Translations under genes and position numbers: made by a program | Notes under the pieces: generated by a model | Told to the model about the DNA's origin: nothing | The model's database searches: none | Seen by the model: only the letters and a program-made list of their open reading frames with translations | DNA from: Fischerella sp. JS2 | GTDB taxonomy: Bacteria; Cyanobacteriota; Cyanobacteriia; Cyanobacteriales; Nostocaceae | NCBI RefSeq assembly: GCF_032393985.1 | Contig: NZ_CP135918.1 | Location: 1-64,000, forward strand | Length of the DNA stretch: 64,000 nucleotides | Direction of reading: 5' to 3' | Part shown: piece after piece, positions 8,759-18,190 of the stretch | Layout of the letters: every line of letters begins with the position of its first letter | Position numbering within the stretch: the first letter of the stretch is position 1

Positions 8759-10624
8759 CTACTTTTGTAATTTAACAGCTTGGTGTTTTGTTTTTGCCAG
8801 TAATTCAGCTTGTTGAAGTGCTACCCCAAGTTGTGCTGCTGTCTGAGTTAGGAATTCCATGTCAGATGCATCCCAATGGCGGGGTTCTGAATGTTGATAA
8901 GCAGCTAGCAAACCCCAGAGTTTTTCGCCGACAAAAATAGGAGCGATCGCAAAAGCTTTGATGTGAAATTGCTCTAAGATGTCGATATGACAGGGAGCAA
9001 ATTCCATTTGATAAATGTCATCGACGGCGAAGGTTTGATTGTGGCGATAGTGTCCCCCTTGTGTTTCTTGTAAATAAGTGTCGTGCCAAAAGGTATTGAC
9101 ACCGAGTTTGGATAAATGTGACCACTCTGGATTAGCTACCTCAAAATCACCGACAAATTCACCACCCCAATCACTGTTGAAACGATAAACACTGACGCGA
9201 TCCGCTTGCAGTAATTGACAAACTTCTTGACTAGTGGTTTGAAAAATTGTCTCTATATCGAGAGAATCTCGGATTTTGGCAATCACCTCCGAAAGCGCCT
9301 GTTGTTTTTTTGTTGACTGTTCTAACTTGGTAGTGTCTTGTTGGACTTGAGTTCTGGCATTGTTAACGAGCATCCGTATCTGCTGAGATTGCTCGTTTTC
9401 GTGAATTGCAAAGGCAAATTGTTGACCTAATTCTCGTGCTAATTCTATTTCGTCGACATTCCACTCCCAAGCTTGTGCTGCTTTTGATTCTTGCCAGACT
9501 TCAAACGATAGACGAGGATAAAGTTGTCGCCCATCAGGGTCAAATTCACCAGCCCAGAGAATTTTTGTTTCAACTTCATCCCGAAAAATACTTAAATACC
9601 CCAGCAATTCTTGACGATAATGGAGTGGAATCATTAACATGCTGCGAATTTTAGTTGGTCGAAAAGCAACTTGTAGATTTCGCAAACCAGGAATTTTATA
9701 CACATCTGAAATTGCCCAAATATTGTATTTACCAGATTTGTACCGCTCCTGCCAAACACTATATTGCTCGATCAGTTTGTACTTTGCCTGATCTGGGATC
9801 ACAGGTTGTTTGCCGTAGGCATAAACCTTGATATGCTCGCTATCAAGTTGCAAGCAATCTGTAAAACTTTCCATTACGGGTTGATTTTTAATGCAAAGCC
9901 TACCACCAGAACCACCAAAGGCAGCGATGGTTTCTGCTAAAGCTGACTGATACTCAATTGTGGGCAATGAATGCAGCAGGGTAGCGATACGTTTAATAGT
10001 GGCTTCCTGTTTAGCTTTTTCATTAGCTTGAGTGAGGAGAGTACTTTGGGCGATCGCTAAGGAAAGCTGATCGGACACCATCTGCACCACTTCTAGTTCT
10101 GATTCTGGAATTGAATGAGATTCCGAGTGGTGAGATACCAACAGTCCCCAAAGTTGATCGTGATGCATAATCGGTACTACAAGAGAGGACTTAACCCCCA
10201 TTGCAGTCAAATATTCCACGTGACAGGGATCTACTGGACGATAGTAGTTCTCTGGCGAAGATGTTTCTTCGTCTTCTAAATCCTCAGATAGAGGAATGCG
10301 GCCGATCTGTTGAGTGTCAACATTCACGATCGAACGTACCCGTGACTTGATGAAAAGTTCTCGGGCTTCAGGCGGAATGTCATCTGCGGGAAAATTGAGT
10401 CCAAGTAGCGAAGGTAACTTGTTACTATCCACAGATTCAGCTACGACTTGTCCGCTTTGATCCGGATGAAATTTATAAATCTTGACGCGATCGCTCCCAA
10501 GAAACGAACGTAATTCTGCCACCGTTGTTGTGAAAACGTCTTGTAGTGTTGACGATAAACGAATACGGTTGGCGATGCGAAGTCGCAGAGTTTCTGGCTT
10601 GATAGTTACCTGCATATATTCCAA
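8759..10624 (-). CDS. Three-GAF bilin-type photosensor protein lacking an output domain
   Basis: The 621-residue product parallels the N-terminal half of the multi-GAF kinase at 4252-7566. GAF1 (about 15-200) has FPADDIPP and Cys134-His135. A second GAF-like region follows (about 205-400). GAF3 (about 440-610) has DDIYQMEFAPCHI with Cys545. The protein stops right after GAF3 at LLAKTKHQAVKLQK, with no kinase, cyclase or other output domain. The stop falls where a further GAF and a kinase would be expected, and those remain only as the broken copy downstream. It is therefore probably a truncated sensor: either a free light-sensing GAF protein or an early pseudogene product. The start could be either Met1 or Met4. 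Confidence 0.85.
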   Translation of the reverse strand: MEYMQVTIKPETLRLRIANRIRLSSTLQDVFTTTVAELRSFLGSDRVKIYKFHPDQSGQVVAESVDSNKLPSLLGLNFPADDIPPEARELFIKSRVRSIVNVDTQQIGRIPLSEDLEDEETSSPENYYRPVDPCHVEYLTAMGVKSSLVVPIMHHDQLWGLLVSHHSESHSIPESELEVVQMVSDQLSLAIAQSTLLTQANEKAKQEATIKRIATLLHSLPTIEYQSALAETIAAFGGSGGRLCIKNQPVMESFTDCLQLDSEHIKVYAYGKQPVIPDQAKYKLIEQYSVWQERYKSGKYNIWAISDVYKIPGLRNLQVAFRPTKIRSMLMIPLHYRQELLGYLSIFRDEVETKILWAGEFDPDGRQLYPRLSFEVWQESKAAQAWEWNVDEIELARELGQQFAFAIHENEQSQQIRMLVNNARTQVQQDTTKLEQSTKKQQALSEVIAKIRDSLDIETIFQTTSQEVCQLLQADRVSVYRFNSDWGGEFVGDFEVANPEWSHLSKLGVNTFWHDTYLQETQGGHYRHNQTFAVDDIYQMEFAPCHIDILEQFHIKAFAIAPIFVGEKLWGLLAAYQHSEPRHWDASDMEFLTQTAAQLGVALQQAELLAKTKHQAVKLQK

Positions 10625-11108
10625 AAAAGGTGAGATTACTTATAGTTAAGATAAGATTATGTATCACATTTCGGAATATAATTACATTAATTAATTTAAG
10701 TTTTTATTTATGCGATTTGTGGGGAATATAACTTGGTAATTTCTTCACTATGTTATTTAATTGCTCAGCAAAAATAGTAAACAGGAAAACGTATGAAATA
10801 ATACTTAACCTTTTTGCTGCTTGTCACGCCATCTACCACAAAAAGGCGACATGCACTAGTGATTAGTGCTGTGTGATTTGCAAATATTAACTACCAACTA
10901 TATACCAGCTAATAGCTACTAACTAAGCAACCTATAAATAGTATGTTATTTGCTTGCTACTTGGAAATTATCGATAAGTCGTCAGACAAAATTAAATTCA
11001 TTGCTGGAGGTAAGCAATAGGCACTCTTGCAATAAAGAAACAATGGGGTCAATCCAAAATCTAAAATCCAAATTAGGGTATAAGGTGGGCAGTACCCACC
11101 TCCAAAAA
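10625..11108. other. Intergenic region, no gene seen
   Basis: AT-rich DNA with short heptamer-like runs (ACTACCAACTATATACC, CTAATAGCTACTAACTAAG around 10890-10925) and a CAAAATCTAAAATCCAAA string near 11049. It should hold the promoter of the GAF gene at its left end. The 64-codon frame at 10950-11144 reads this repeat DNA and is not called. Confidence 0.5.
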
Positions 11109-12296
11109 TTAAGTATTACCAGCCTCAGCAAAGCGAATTTTTAAATAATCTTCTTCCATTTTTGCTCCGGCTGGTTGTAGTGCTGCTAATGCTTGCGGTA
11201 AGACCAAATTACGGCGATGATTACCGATAGTAATATTTAACTCATCGCCCGTTTTACTGAGTTGAATTTGGTTTTTAGGAATACCAGGTAAATACAATTC
11301 CAAACTGTATTGATTTTTATCTTGCACGACTTTGATTGTGTTCTCCTTATAGTAAACCTGAGTTGGATCTTCATCTTGGTAAAGTGTTTCTTTGAGACGT
11401 TCTAGTGCTGCTAGACCGCACATTTCTTCCGAGAAAAGAGGTACTTCTTTCACAGGTAAGGGATGGAAGTTTTCGTGAATTTCCTGACGATATTGCTGTT
11501 GATTCTCTTTCCATCGCTGGAAAAATGAGTCCTGGACTTCGTTAGGAATAATGCGATTAGCAACAACTAAATCTGTGGCGACATTATATAAACTAAGATA
11601 GGCATGGGCACGGAGAGATTCTTTAATTACCATTTTTTCTGGGTTGGTGACCAGACGCACTGAGGTTTGATTATTGTCAGTTAAGACTTTTTCTAATGCT
11701 TCAATTTGTTGGTAGAACTCATAAGGTGCATCCATTACCTCTTTATCTGGTAAAGAAAAACCCGCGATCGGTTTAAACAGAGGTTCAACCAAAGGTCTAA
11801 GGGCCACAGAAATATTTTGAAACGGTTTGTAAAAGCGGCGCATATACCAACCACTGACCTCTGGTAAACTCAGCAGCCGTAATGCTGTACCAGTCGGGGC
11901 GGAATCGATAATCAAAACATCAAAATCGCCTTCGTCGTAATGGCGTTTCATTCGTACCAAGCCAAAAATCTCATCCATGCCTGGTAAAACTGCCAATTCT
12001 TCCGCTTGTACCCCATCCAAACCTCGCGCCTGCAAAACTTGGGTAATATAGCGCTTGACAGCACCCCAATTTCCTTCTAATTCTTGTAGTGCATCCAGTT
12101 CCGCACCCCACAAGTTCGGACGAATTAGGCGAGGGGCGTGTTCTAGTTCCAGATCAAAACTATCTGCCAAAGAGTGGGCGGGGTCTGTACTCAAAACCAG
12201 AGTACGATAACCAAGTTCTGCACAACGCAGTCCAGTGGCGGCGGCCACGGAAGTTTTACCTACACCGCCTTTTCCGGTCATCAAAATTACGCGCAT
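11109..12296 (-). CDS. ArsA/Get3-family ATPase with C-terminal HSP20-like domain
   Basis: A P-loop ATPase of about 395 residues in the ArsA/TRC40 family. It begins [16 protein letters not shown] with the deviant Walker A of this family, followed by [15 protein letters not shown] (switch I/A' region) and [19 protein letters not shown] (switch II region). The last about 75 residues, from [13 protein letters not shown] to EEDYLKIRF, form the small beta-sandwich HSP20-like domain seen fused to cyanobacterial ArsA proteins. The open frame extends 34 residues further upstream, but the P-loop belongs near the N terminus, so the ATG at 12296 is chosen. No arsenical-binding Cys triad or adjacent ars genes are seen, so arsenite export is unlikely. 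A chaperone or membrane-protein-targeting role is more plausible. Confidence 0.9.
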   Translation of the reverse strand: MRVILMTGKGGVGKTSVAAATGLRCAELGYRTLVLSTDPAHSLADSFDLELEHAPRLIRPNLWGAELDALQELEGNWGAVKRYITQVLQARGLDGVQAEELAVLPGMDEIFGLVRMKRHYDEGDFDVLIIDSAPTGTALRLLSLPEVSGWYMRRFYKPFQNISVALRPLVEPLFKPIAGFSLPDKEVMDAPYEFYQQIEALEKVLTDNNQTSVRLVTNPEKMVIKESLRAHAYLSLYNVATDLVVANRIIPNEVQDSFFQRWKENQQQYRQEIHENFHPLPVKEVPLFSEEMCGLAALERLKETLYQDEDPTQVYYKENTIKVVQDKNQYSLELYLPGIPKNQIQLSKTGDELNITIGNHRRNLVLPQALAALQPAGAKMEEDYLKIRFAEAGNT

Positions 12297-12334
12297 GAAT
12301 GGTTCTGTCTTGTATGAGAAGTATTTATATTTAT

Positions 12335-12727
12335 TTACATTATCGATTGTTTGGCAGAGAAATGCTGTTTGATTACATCTAGACGCGAACAATTCCAATA
12401 ATCTATGTGAGAAATGATCAAACCGTCACAGTTGAGGCGCAATTCACTCCAACCAGGGATAGAAATACGTGGTTTCCAGGGCAGGGGACTATTCCAACTG
12501 AGTGTCCACTTAGTTTTAATAGTGTCTCCTTCTTTTTGGAGATCGTGCAAATCCATCTTGGGATTTAAAAAAAAAGTCTCAATAAATTTGATCATCAGCT
12601 TGTATAGCTGAATACCCCTAAATCTAAATACTTGGTCTTGAAAATAAACGTCTTCAGCGTAGATGCTGTAAGTTTGATTTGCTGGAAATCTTTGATAGTC
12701 CTCTTTAAGGATTTGCATAATATCCAT
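12335..12727 (-). CDS. DUF2358 (NTF2/SnoaL-like) family protein
   Basis: The 130-residue protein starts [20 protein letters not shown] and continues [20 protein letters not shown], the conserved beginning of the cyanobacterial/plant DUF2358 family, which has an NTF2-like cone fold. The C-terminal half contains [20 protein letters not shown], typical of the closing strands (tryptophan- and aspartate-containing). No catalytic residues are assigned in this family. It lies 38 bp upstream of the ArsA-like gene on the same strand, so the two may form an operon. Function is unknown. Confidence 0.8.
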   Translation of the reverse strand: MDIMQILKEDYQRFPANQTYSIYAEDVYFQDQVFRFRGIQLYKLMIKFIETFFLNPKMDLHDLQKEGDTIKTKWTLSWNSPLPWKPRISIPGWSELRLNCDGLIISHIDYWNCSRLDVIKQHFSAKQSIM

Positions 12728-12825
12728 AGAAAATCCACCCCTGAAGTGACAATCTCTTTATTTTGAGATTACCTCAAATTGTCAAATACTTCATGCTCAT
12801 CAAACAAAATAAATATCCAACATAT

Positions 12826-12915
12826 AGTATTCCTAAATCATTCGTAAACAACAAGATCCCCAACTTCTTGTAGACATCCTCCGGATGGCTTTCTAAAGGG
12901 TAGAAGTTGGGAATC
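12826..12915. repeat. Dispersed hairpin repeat (ATCCCC...GACTT type)
   Basis: Contains CTAAATCATTCGTAAACAAC, AAGATCCCCAACTTCTTG, then the inverse arm AGAAGTTGGGAATCT, forming a long hairpin with a GTAGACATCC insert in the loop. Related copies are at about 23205-23285, 31245-31325 (opposite orientation) and 49850-49930. Confidence 0.75.
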
Positions 12916-12942
12916 TATCTGTCTCCAGTATTTACAACTTAA

Positions 12943-14136
12943 TTAATTTCCATCTATTTTGATGGCGTCTTTGACTTTCCGTTTTTTTAAGAAGCCAGAC
13001 ATAAATGGACGCTCAAATATTAAATAGAAAATATAGGCAATCAACAATGATAGTGACAAACCAGTTGTATAGAAGATAATCTCTCTGTTGAGAGGAGAAA
13101 ATTGTAAGGTATGTAGATATTGATTGAGTACAGTTAAGACTATAGAGTGCAGTAGATATAAGCTATAAGAAAATGTACCTAGTGCGATCGCCCAAGGAGA
13201 TTGCAGTATTTTTAATACTAAAGGCGGTGTTTGATCATCAACTATACAGTTAGTACAGTAGACTAACAAACATGCAGTCGCTAAACCAACAAATAATTCA
13301 TTTACCCATATTTCTAAACCAAACTTTTGCAACATATCAGTTAATAAAGCCATGCCAAAAAATATTGGGGCTAGCAAACCCCAGGGTAGTAATTTTCTAA
13401 TTTTTTGCAAATAGTGTTTTTGAGAAAATCCGATATCTGCCGCCATCATCCCTAAAGCAAACAAACCCAAATACCATGTATGCGCTCTACCGATGAGTCC
13501 ATGCGATAAATAATAAGGTAATAATCCTAACAAGAAAGAAACAATAATTACTACCAACCAGCCTAAATGTCGCCATATTGGTAGTAAAATTATGGGAAAT
13601 AAAAAGTATATTTGCCATTCAGTAGCTACACTCCACATTGGTCCATTAATTGTATAAATTTCATTGTTGGGAATGAGGTTGTGGATTAAAAATAGATGAC
13701 AGACAATATCAAAAAATGAAAAGTTGTGATCAAAATGTCCCCATAGATTATTATTCCAATATATAAAATGAAGATTAATTAAAATTGTGATTAAGATACC
13801 TACTGTCAATGACAATATCAAAGCCGAATAATATGGTGGCAATATTCGACGCGATCGCCGCTTCAAATAATTAAACAATCCTCCGGAGATATAGCCTGTT
13901 TGAGAACGAGATACTGGTAGCATTAAACAGTATCCTGAAAGAACAATAAATATAGCTACACTAAAAAGTCCATATCTAAAAATTTTGCTAAAGTTCAGCC
14001 ATATATTTGGTAAATCATGTCCTTGTAATTCCCAGAGATGGGAAAAAACAACGTACAAAGCTGCTAAACCACGTAAACCGTCTAGATAATAGAGATGTAC
14101 TCTCTTGTCGTTGTTACTATCTAGAATTTTATTCAT
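12943..14136 (-). CDS. Acyltransferase family 3 (OafA/YrhL-like) membrane protein
   Basis: A 397-residue integral membrane acyltransferase. The N terminus HLYYLDGLRGLAALYVVFSH carries the D-G-L-R-G-x-A-A motif and conserved His of the Acyltransferase_3 family, followed by about ten hydrophobic segments and a short basic C-terminal tail. Family members O-acetylate or otherwise acylate sugars in surface polysaccharides, lipids or antibiotics. The segment MWSVATEWQIYFLFPIILL is the usual second conserved region (W-S-x-x-x-E). It stands alone between a repeat and the divergent RDD gene, so its substrate cannot be inferred. Start Met and length are normal. Confidence 0.88.
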   Translation of the reverse strand: MNKILDSNNDKRVHLYYLDGLRGLAALYVVFSHLWELQGHDLPNIWLNFSKIFRYGLFSVAIFIVLSGYCLMLPVSRSQTGYISGGLFNYLKRRSRRILPPYYSALILSLTVGILITILINLHFIYWNNNLWGHFDHNFSFFDIVCHLFLIHNLIPNNEIYTINGPMWSVATEWQIYFLFPIILLPIWRHLGWLVVIIVSFLLGLLPYYLSHGLIGRAHTWYLGLFALGMMAADIGFSQKHYLQKIRKLLPWGLLAPIFFGMALLTDMLQKFGLEIWVNELFVGLATACLLVYCTNCIVDDQTPPLVLKILQSPWAIALGTFSYSLYLLHSIVLTVLNQYLHTLQFSPLNREIIFYTTGLSLSLLIAYIFYLIFERPFMSGFLKKRKVKDAIKIDGN

Positions 14137-14326
14137 TTAATCCACTTTACTTTTAGTGATTTCGAGGTTGACTCAATCCTACTTACTTTTGTTCTATTTA
14201 ACTAATAATAAATACTTATATTCAACTAAGAATTGGTTAAATAGCGATCGCTATATCCACCGCGAGAAATGAAGTATATAAAAATCAAGAGAATAAGTAA
14301 TAAATAACACAAGCAAATTAATAATT

Positions 14327-14872
14327 ATGACCATTGAACGCATACCCCCACCAAACTACCCCAGAGTTGAATTTGGACGACGAATTATGGCATTTGGGAT
14401 TGATTTTTTGATTGTTTGGTTAGTTAGTTCTCTATTGGGAACTAATGCGCTTGGTATTCAATTTCTCCAGATATTAGTTTTTGCGATCGCTTGGTTGATA
14501 TTACGAGTAGTGGTAGTCTATAACAACCAAGGACAAAGTTTGGGGCGTTATGCTCTAGACATGAGAGTACTGGCAGTCGACAGGGGAAGAGTGCCAGATT
14601 TACAGGCTCTTTTACAACGAGAGTCGCTCATTGGTTTGGGTGCGCTTTTACTTGCGATCGCCTTGAGCAATATTATTCGCAATCCCACTGCTATACTGCT
14701 GATACTTCCTCTAGCCATTGATTGTGGTACAGCTGTATCTGATACCCAACTACGGCAAGCTTTGCATGATCGCTATGCTAAGACTATAATCGTCTCGGCA
14801 AGACGTGGCTATTCGCTAGATATAAAAGTCAAGCGAATGCTTGAAACTTTGCAGCGAAATGTGCGAAGATAG
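14327..14872 (+). CDS. RDD family membrane protein
   Basis: The 181-residue protein has the RDD pattern: an early Arg and Asp pair in YPRVEFGRRIMAFGIDFLIV, a first hydrophobic helix, then QSLGRYALDMRVLAVDRGR, the conserved post-helix segment, and a second and third hydrophobic stretch (LIGLGALLLAIALSN and NPTAILLILPLAIDCG). Members are small inner-membrane proteins of mostly unknown role, some linked to ion or solute transport. It lies 43 bp upstream of rpmG and may be read through into the ribosomal genes. The C-terminal tail is basic and cytoplasmic by charge. Confidence 0.85.
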   Translation: MTIERIPPPNYPRVEFGRRIMAFGIDFLIVWLVSSLLGTNALGIQFLQILVFAIAWLILRVVVVYNNQGQSLGRYALDMRVLAVDRGRVPDLQALLQRESLIGLGALLLAIALSNIIRNPTAILLILPLAIDCGTAVSDTQLRQALHDRYAKTIIVSARRGYSLDIKVKRMLETLQRNVRR

Positions 14873-14915
14873 ATATTTGTGTTAATTATTCTCAGGCTTA
14901 ATTGTTTGTAAAGTT

Positions 14916-15110
14916 ATGGCTAAGGCTAAAGGTGTCCGAATTATAGTGACACTGGAATGTACGGAATGTCGTACAAATCCAGATAAGCGCTCTCCAGGTG
15001 TTTCACGTTATACCTCGACGAAGAATCGTCGTAACACCACCAATCGTCTAGAACTCAAAAAGTTCTGCACTCACTGCAATAAACATACTGTCCACAAGGA
15101 AATTAAATAG
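14916..15110 (+). CDS. rpmG: 50S ribosomal protein L33
   Basis: The 64-residue product starts [20 protein letters not shown] and has two CxxC pairs (CTEC and CTHC), the zinc-binding form of L33, with [20 protein letters not shown] between. L33 is a small component of the large subunit near the E site. It is followed six bases later by rpsR, the usual cyanobacterial rpmG-rpsR pair. Length and motifs are typical, and the four cysteines mean this is the zinc-dependent type. Confidence 0.97.
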   Translation: MAKAKGVRIIVTLECTECRTNPDKRSPGVSRYTSTKNRRNTTNRLELKKFCTHCNKHTVHKEIK

Positions 15111-15116
15111 ACAACC

Positions 15117-15332
15117 ATGAGTTATTACCGCCGTCGTTTGTCTCCGATTAAGCCGGGAGAACCAATTGACTATAAAGATGTAGACTTGCTGCGTAAATTT
15201 ATCACTGAGCGCGGTAAAATATTGCCCCGTCGGATTACCGGGCTGACTTCTCAGCAACAGCGAGCGTTAACATTAGCGATTAAACGCGCTAGAATTTTGG
15301 CTTTGTTGCCATTTATCAACGCAGAAGGCTAA
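15117..15332 (+). CDS. rpsR: 30S ribosomal protein S18
   Basis: The 71-residue protein contains [20 protein letters not shown] followed by [20 protein letters not shown], the signature of S18, which binds S6 and the central domain of 16S rRNA. It is basic and ends [11 protein letters not shown] as in other cyanobacterial S18 proteins. It starts six bases after the rpmG stop, so the two genes are cotranscribed. No anomaly is seen. Confidence 0.97.
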   Translation: MSYYRRRLSPIKPGEPIDYKDVDLLRKFITERGKILPRRITGLTSQQQRALTLAIKRARILALLPFINAEG

Positions 15333-15344
15333 CTAGATTTTGGA

Positions 15345-15430
15345 TGTTGCGAAAAGTTTGAGCGCCGGCTTCCGGCGTTCGCGCAGCTTCCCGGAGGGAA
15401 CCTCAAAGCTTTTTAAGACGGATTTTAGAT
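15345..15430. repeat. Dispersed repeat related to 43.47-43.60 kb
   Basis: Contains TTGCGAAAAGTTTG, a GC-rich hairpin (GCGCCGGCTTCCGGCG), CAGCTTCCCGGAGGGAACC and AAGACGGATTTTAGAT. The outer modules TTGCGAAAAGTTTG and AAGACGGATTTTAGAT recur in the same order near 43480 and 43588. Strings of AAAATCTAAAATC follow up to the next gene. Confidence 0.75.
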
Positions 15431-15616
15431 GAATAAGCTAAGTTTATGTAGCATTGCACTTGGCGTTTGTGAATCCAAAATCTAAAATCTAAGAAAGTTA
15501 GGTTTAAAATAGGCTGATTCGAGCTTAGAATCATTTAGATTTAGGATTTAATAACAAGTTATTTCATCCAAAATCTAGAAACTAAAATCTAAAATTTTAA
15601 TAAAGATGCGAGGCTT

Positions 15617-17662
15617 GTGGAGAAGGGGACGCTAGTTGAATTTAGACTTCAAGGCGATCGCCGCTTGGGTGTGATAGATCGCCCAGACGGCAAAACCCGT
15701 TGGTTCATAGTCGATGAACGGGGTCAATCTCACAGTCTCGCGCCTAGACAAATCACATATATAGTTACTGGACAAACTTATAAATCTTCACAAATTTCTA
15801 GTTTTTTAGAAGAAGTAAACCCTTACTTAGATCCATCAAGCTTAGAAGTAGCTTGGGAATTACTAGTAGAGGATGGGGAAGCAGTGACACCACAAGTAAT
15901 GGCAAGCTTACTGTTTTCGGAATCACAACCACCTCAGTGTTATGCTGCTTACTGGTTGCTATCAGAAGATAAAATTTATTTCAAGCAAAAGGGAGACTCT
16001 TACGAACCCCGCACAGCCGCCCAAGTAGCAGAACGCAAACACCAAATAGAAATAGAGGCACTTAAAGCAAAAGGACAACAAGAATTTTTGGCTCGTGTAG
16101 AGCAAGCACTCAAAGGTGAAGCAGTCGAGTGGCAAAGACATGACCGCCACCGTTTAGAAGCTTTAGAAAAATATGCAACACTGCTTGCCGACATTGTGCG
16201 TGTAGGGCTAAATTATGACTCTCTGGCTCGTGCCTATCCGCCGCCAGCGCCAGTCCTGGAAACGATGAACATGCTAGGACGTTCTGCAACCCCCCAAGGA
16301 ACCTTTCAATTATTGGTAGACTTGGGTTGGTGGAGTCCTCACGAAAACTTATTTCTGCGTCGTTCCTCAATTCCAGTTCAATTTCCTACAAAGGTACTAG
16401 AAGTGTCGCAACAGCGATTACAATCACCACTGCCTGATCCAGATGTTAACCGCCTGGATTTGACCTACCTCAAAGTGTACACGATTGATGATGAAAGTAC
16501 TACCGAGATAGACGATGGTTTGAGTTGGGAACAGCTTGCAGATGGGCGAGAAAGATTATGGGTGCATATCGCTGATCCAACACGATTTTTGCTCCCAGAA
16601 GATGAGTTAGACCTAGAAGCCAGAAAACGGGGTAGTACAGTTTATTTGCCAACAGGAATGGTTCCCATGTTTCCAGAAATATTGGCAACTGGACCCATGA
16701 GTTTGGTGCAAGGACAGGTTTGTTGCGCCCTCAGCTTTGGAATTATATTAGATGCGTCTGGTGCAGTAGAAGATTACAGCATTCATGCCAGTTTTATTAA
16801 ACCTACCTATCGCCTTACCTACGAAGACGTAGACGAAATGCTGGACTTGGACGTGCAAGCGGAACCAGAAATTGCCGCTATAGCCAGATGGGCAAACAAG
16901 CGCAAAGCTTGGCGATACGCCCAAGGAGCCATCAGCATCAATATGCCAGAGGCAATGATTAAAGTCAAAGAAGATGACATCAACATCTATGTTTTAGACG
17001 ACTCCCCCTCCAGGCAACTAGTAGCGGAGATGATGATACTTGCTGGTGAAGTTGCTGCCCGTTATGGTCAAACTCATCAAATTCCTCTGCCTTTTCGTGG
17101 TCAGCCCCAGCCAGAATTACCCCCCGAACAAGAATTACTCCAGCTACCAGCAGGTTTCGTTCGTGCCTGTGCCATGCGTCGCTGTATGCCTAAGAGTGAA
17201 ATGAGCATTACACCAGTACGCCATGCTGGTTTAGGTTTGGATACCTACACTCAGGCTACTTCTCCTATCCGCCGCTACAGTGACTTGCTTACCCACTTTC
17301 AGCTCAAAGCACATCTGCGGGGCGATGTTCCACCCTTTTCCGCCGAACAACTCAAAGAAGTGATGATGACCGTTAGTACCATCACCCAAGAAGTGACAAT
17401 GGTAGAACGGCAGACAAACCGATATTGGGCATTAGAGTACTTGCGCCGCTGCACGGATAAAGTTTGGCAGGCAACAGTATTAATGTGGTTGAGAGAAGAT
17501 AGTGGTTTAGCATTAATTCTTTTGGAAGATTTGGGTTTGCAGTTACCAATGTCTTTCCGGCGTGCTTTGAAGTTAGGTGAACAGGTTTTAGTGAAAGTCT
17601 TCCACGTCGATCCACAAAAAGACGTGATTCAATTTCAGGAAGTAATTTATCAAGAAGCGTGA
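15617..17662 (+). CDS. RNase II/RNase R family 3'-5' exoribonuclease
   Basis: A 681-residue exonuclease that degrades RNA hydrolytically from the 3' end. An N-terminal small beta-barrel region (EKGTLVEFRLQGDRRLGVID) is followed by the large RNB catalytic domain. The core TIDDESTTEIDDGLSW and LWVHIADPTRFLLPEDELD carry the metal-binding aspartates, and RCMPKSEMSITPVRHAGLGL with TQATSPIRRYSDLLTHFQLK is the conserved 3' part. A short S1-like end (GEQVLVKVFHVDPQKDVIQF) closes the protein. It is shorter than E. coli RNase R and fits the cyanobacterial VacB/Rnb-like type. The start is a GTG, and no ATG in frame fits better. It may help process structured RNA or rRNA, and being downstream of ribosomal genes is compatible. 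Confidence 0.92.
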   Translation: MEKGTLVEFRLQGDRRLGVIDRPDGKTRWFIVDERGQSHSLAPRQITYIVTGQTYKSSQISSFLEEVNPYLDPSSLEVAWELLVEDGEAVTPQVMASLLFSESQPPQCYAAYWLLSEDKIYFKQKGDSYEPRTAAQVAERKHQIEIEALKAKGQQEFLARVEQALKGEAVEWQRHDRHRLEALEKYATLLADIVRVGLNYDSLARAYPPPAPVLETMNMLGRSATPQGTFQLLVDLGWWSPHENLFLRRSSIPVQFPTKVLEVSQQRLQSPLPDPDVNRLDLTYLKVYTIDDESTTEIDDGLSWEQLADGRERLWVHIADPTRFLLPEDELDLEARKRGSTVYLPTGMVPMFPEILATGPMSLVQGQVCCALSFGIILDASGAVEDYSIHASFIKPTYRLTYEDVDEMLDLDVQAEPEIAAIARWANKRKAWRYAQGAISINMPEAMIKVKEDDINIYVLDDSPSRQLVAEMMILAGEVAARYGQTHQIPLPFRGQPQPELPPEQELLQLPAGFVRACAMRRCMPKSEMSITPVRHAGLGLDTYTQATSPIRRYSDLLTHFQLKAHLRGDVPPFSAEQLKEVMMTVSTITQEVTMVERQTNRYWALEYLRRCTDKVWQATVLMWLREDSGLALILLEDLGLQLPMSFRRALKLGEQVLVKVFHVDPQKDVIQFQEVIYQEA

Positions 17663-17681
17663 AGTCACACACACTTGAGTA

Positions 17682-17861
17682 TCAATTAGATTCTAAAGTG
17701 AATTTTGTAGCTAAAAATCCAACTACCTCTTCATGGTCGCCTGTAGGTGGGGACATCTCAATAATTACTCCGTCATGCAGTTCATATCGGCTTTGGGAGT
17801 TTTCGGGATACCAAGCAACGAATTCATTGAATGTAAGTAGTTTGCGTGAGGCTTGAGTCAT
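17682..17861 (-). pseudogene. Truncated Uma2/DUF820 family endonuclease remnant
   Basis: The minus strand encodes about 59 residues reading LLTFNEFVAWYPENSQSRYE, LHDGVIIEMSPPTGDHEEVV and GFLATKFTLESN, the N-terminal part of a Uma2-type (DUF820) PD-(D/E)XK protein, normally about 180-200 residues. The frame then stops, and the catalytic C-terminal two-thirds are missing; the exonuclease gene ends 19 bp away. It is therefore a remnant. The start is taken at the ATG at 17861 rather than 12 bases upstream. Uma2 proteins are highly multicopy in filamentous cyanobacteria, so a fragment is unsurprising. Confidence 0.8.
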
Positions 17862-17873
17862 AGCTTTCCTCAA

Positions 17874-18190
17874 AGCAACAATCAGTAGATATCTTGTTTG
17901 GAAAAACTTCTAAATAATTGCATATTACTGCATGAGTAATACAAATGAACTTAAAAAAAGACAATCAAAATCAGGACTCACGCAAACAATAGCCGAAACT
18001 CTAATTTTCAGGTAAGGGTAACTCATGAATTGCCCCTAAAGCGTTTAGTTTTGCGTAATTCCTAAAAATAATAAAATAAATGAGTTTACAATTAACGAAT
18101 AAAAAAGTTGATGGAGAGTACAAACAAACAATAAAGTTTTAATACATCTGAGCAATTTTTGCAAAGATGCGTTATCATTTGTTTTTCTAC
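17874..18190. other. AT-rich spacer before the NsiR1 array
   Basis: No gene is seen between the Uma2 remnant and the first NsiR1 terminator. It is AT-rich DNA. The last part (CATTTGTTTTTCTAC) resembles the spacer between array units. Confidence 0.5.
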
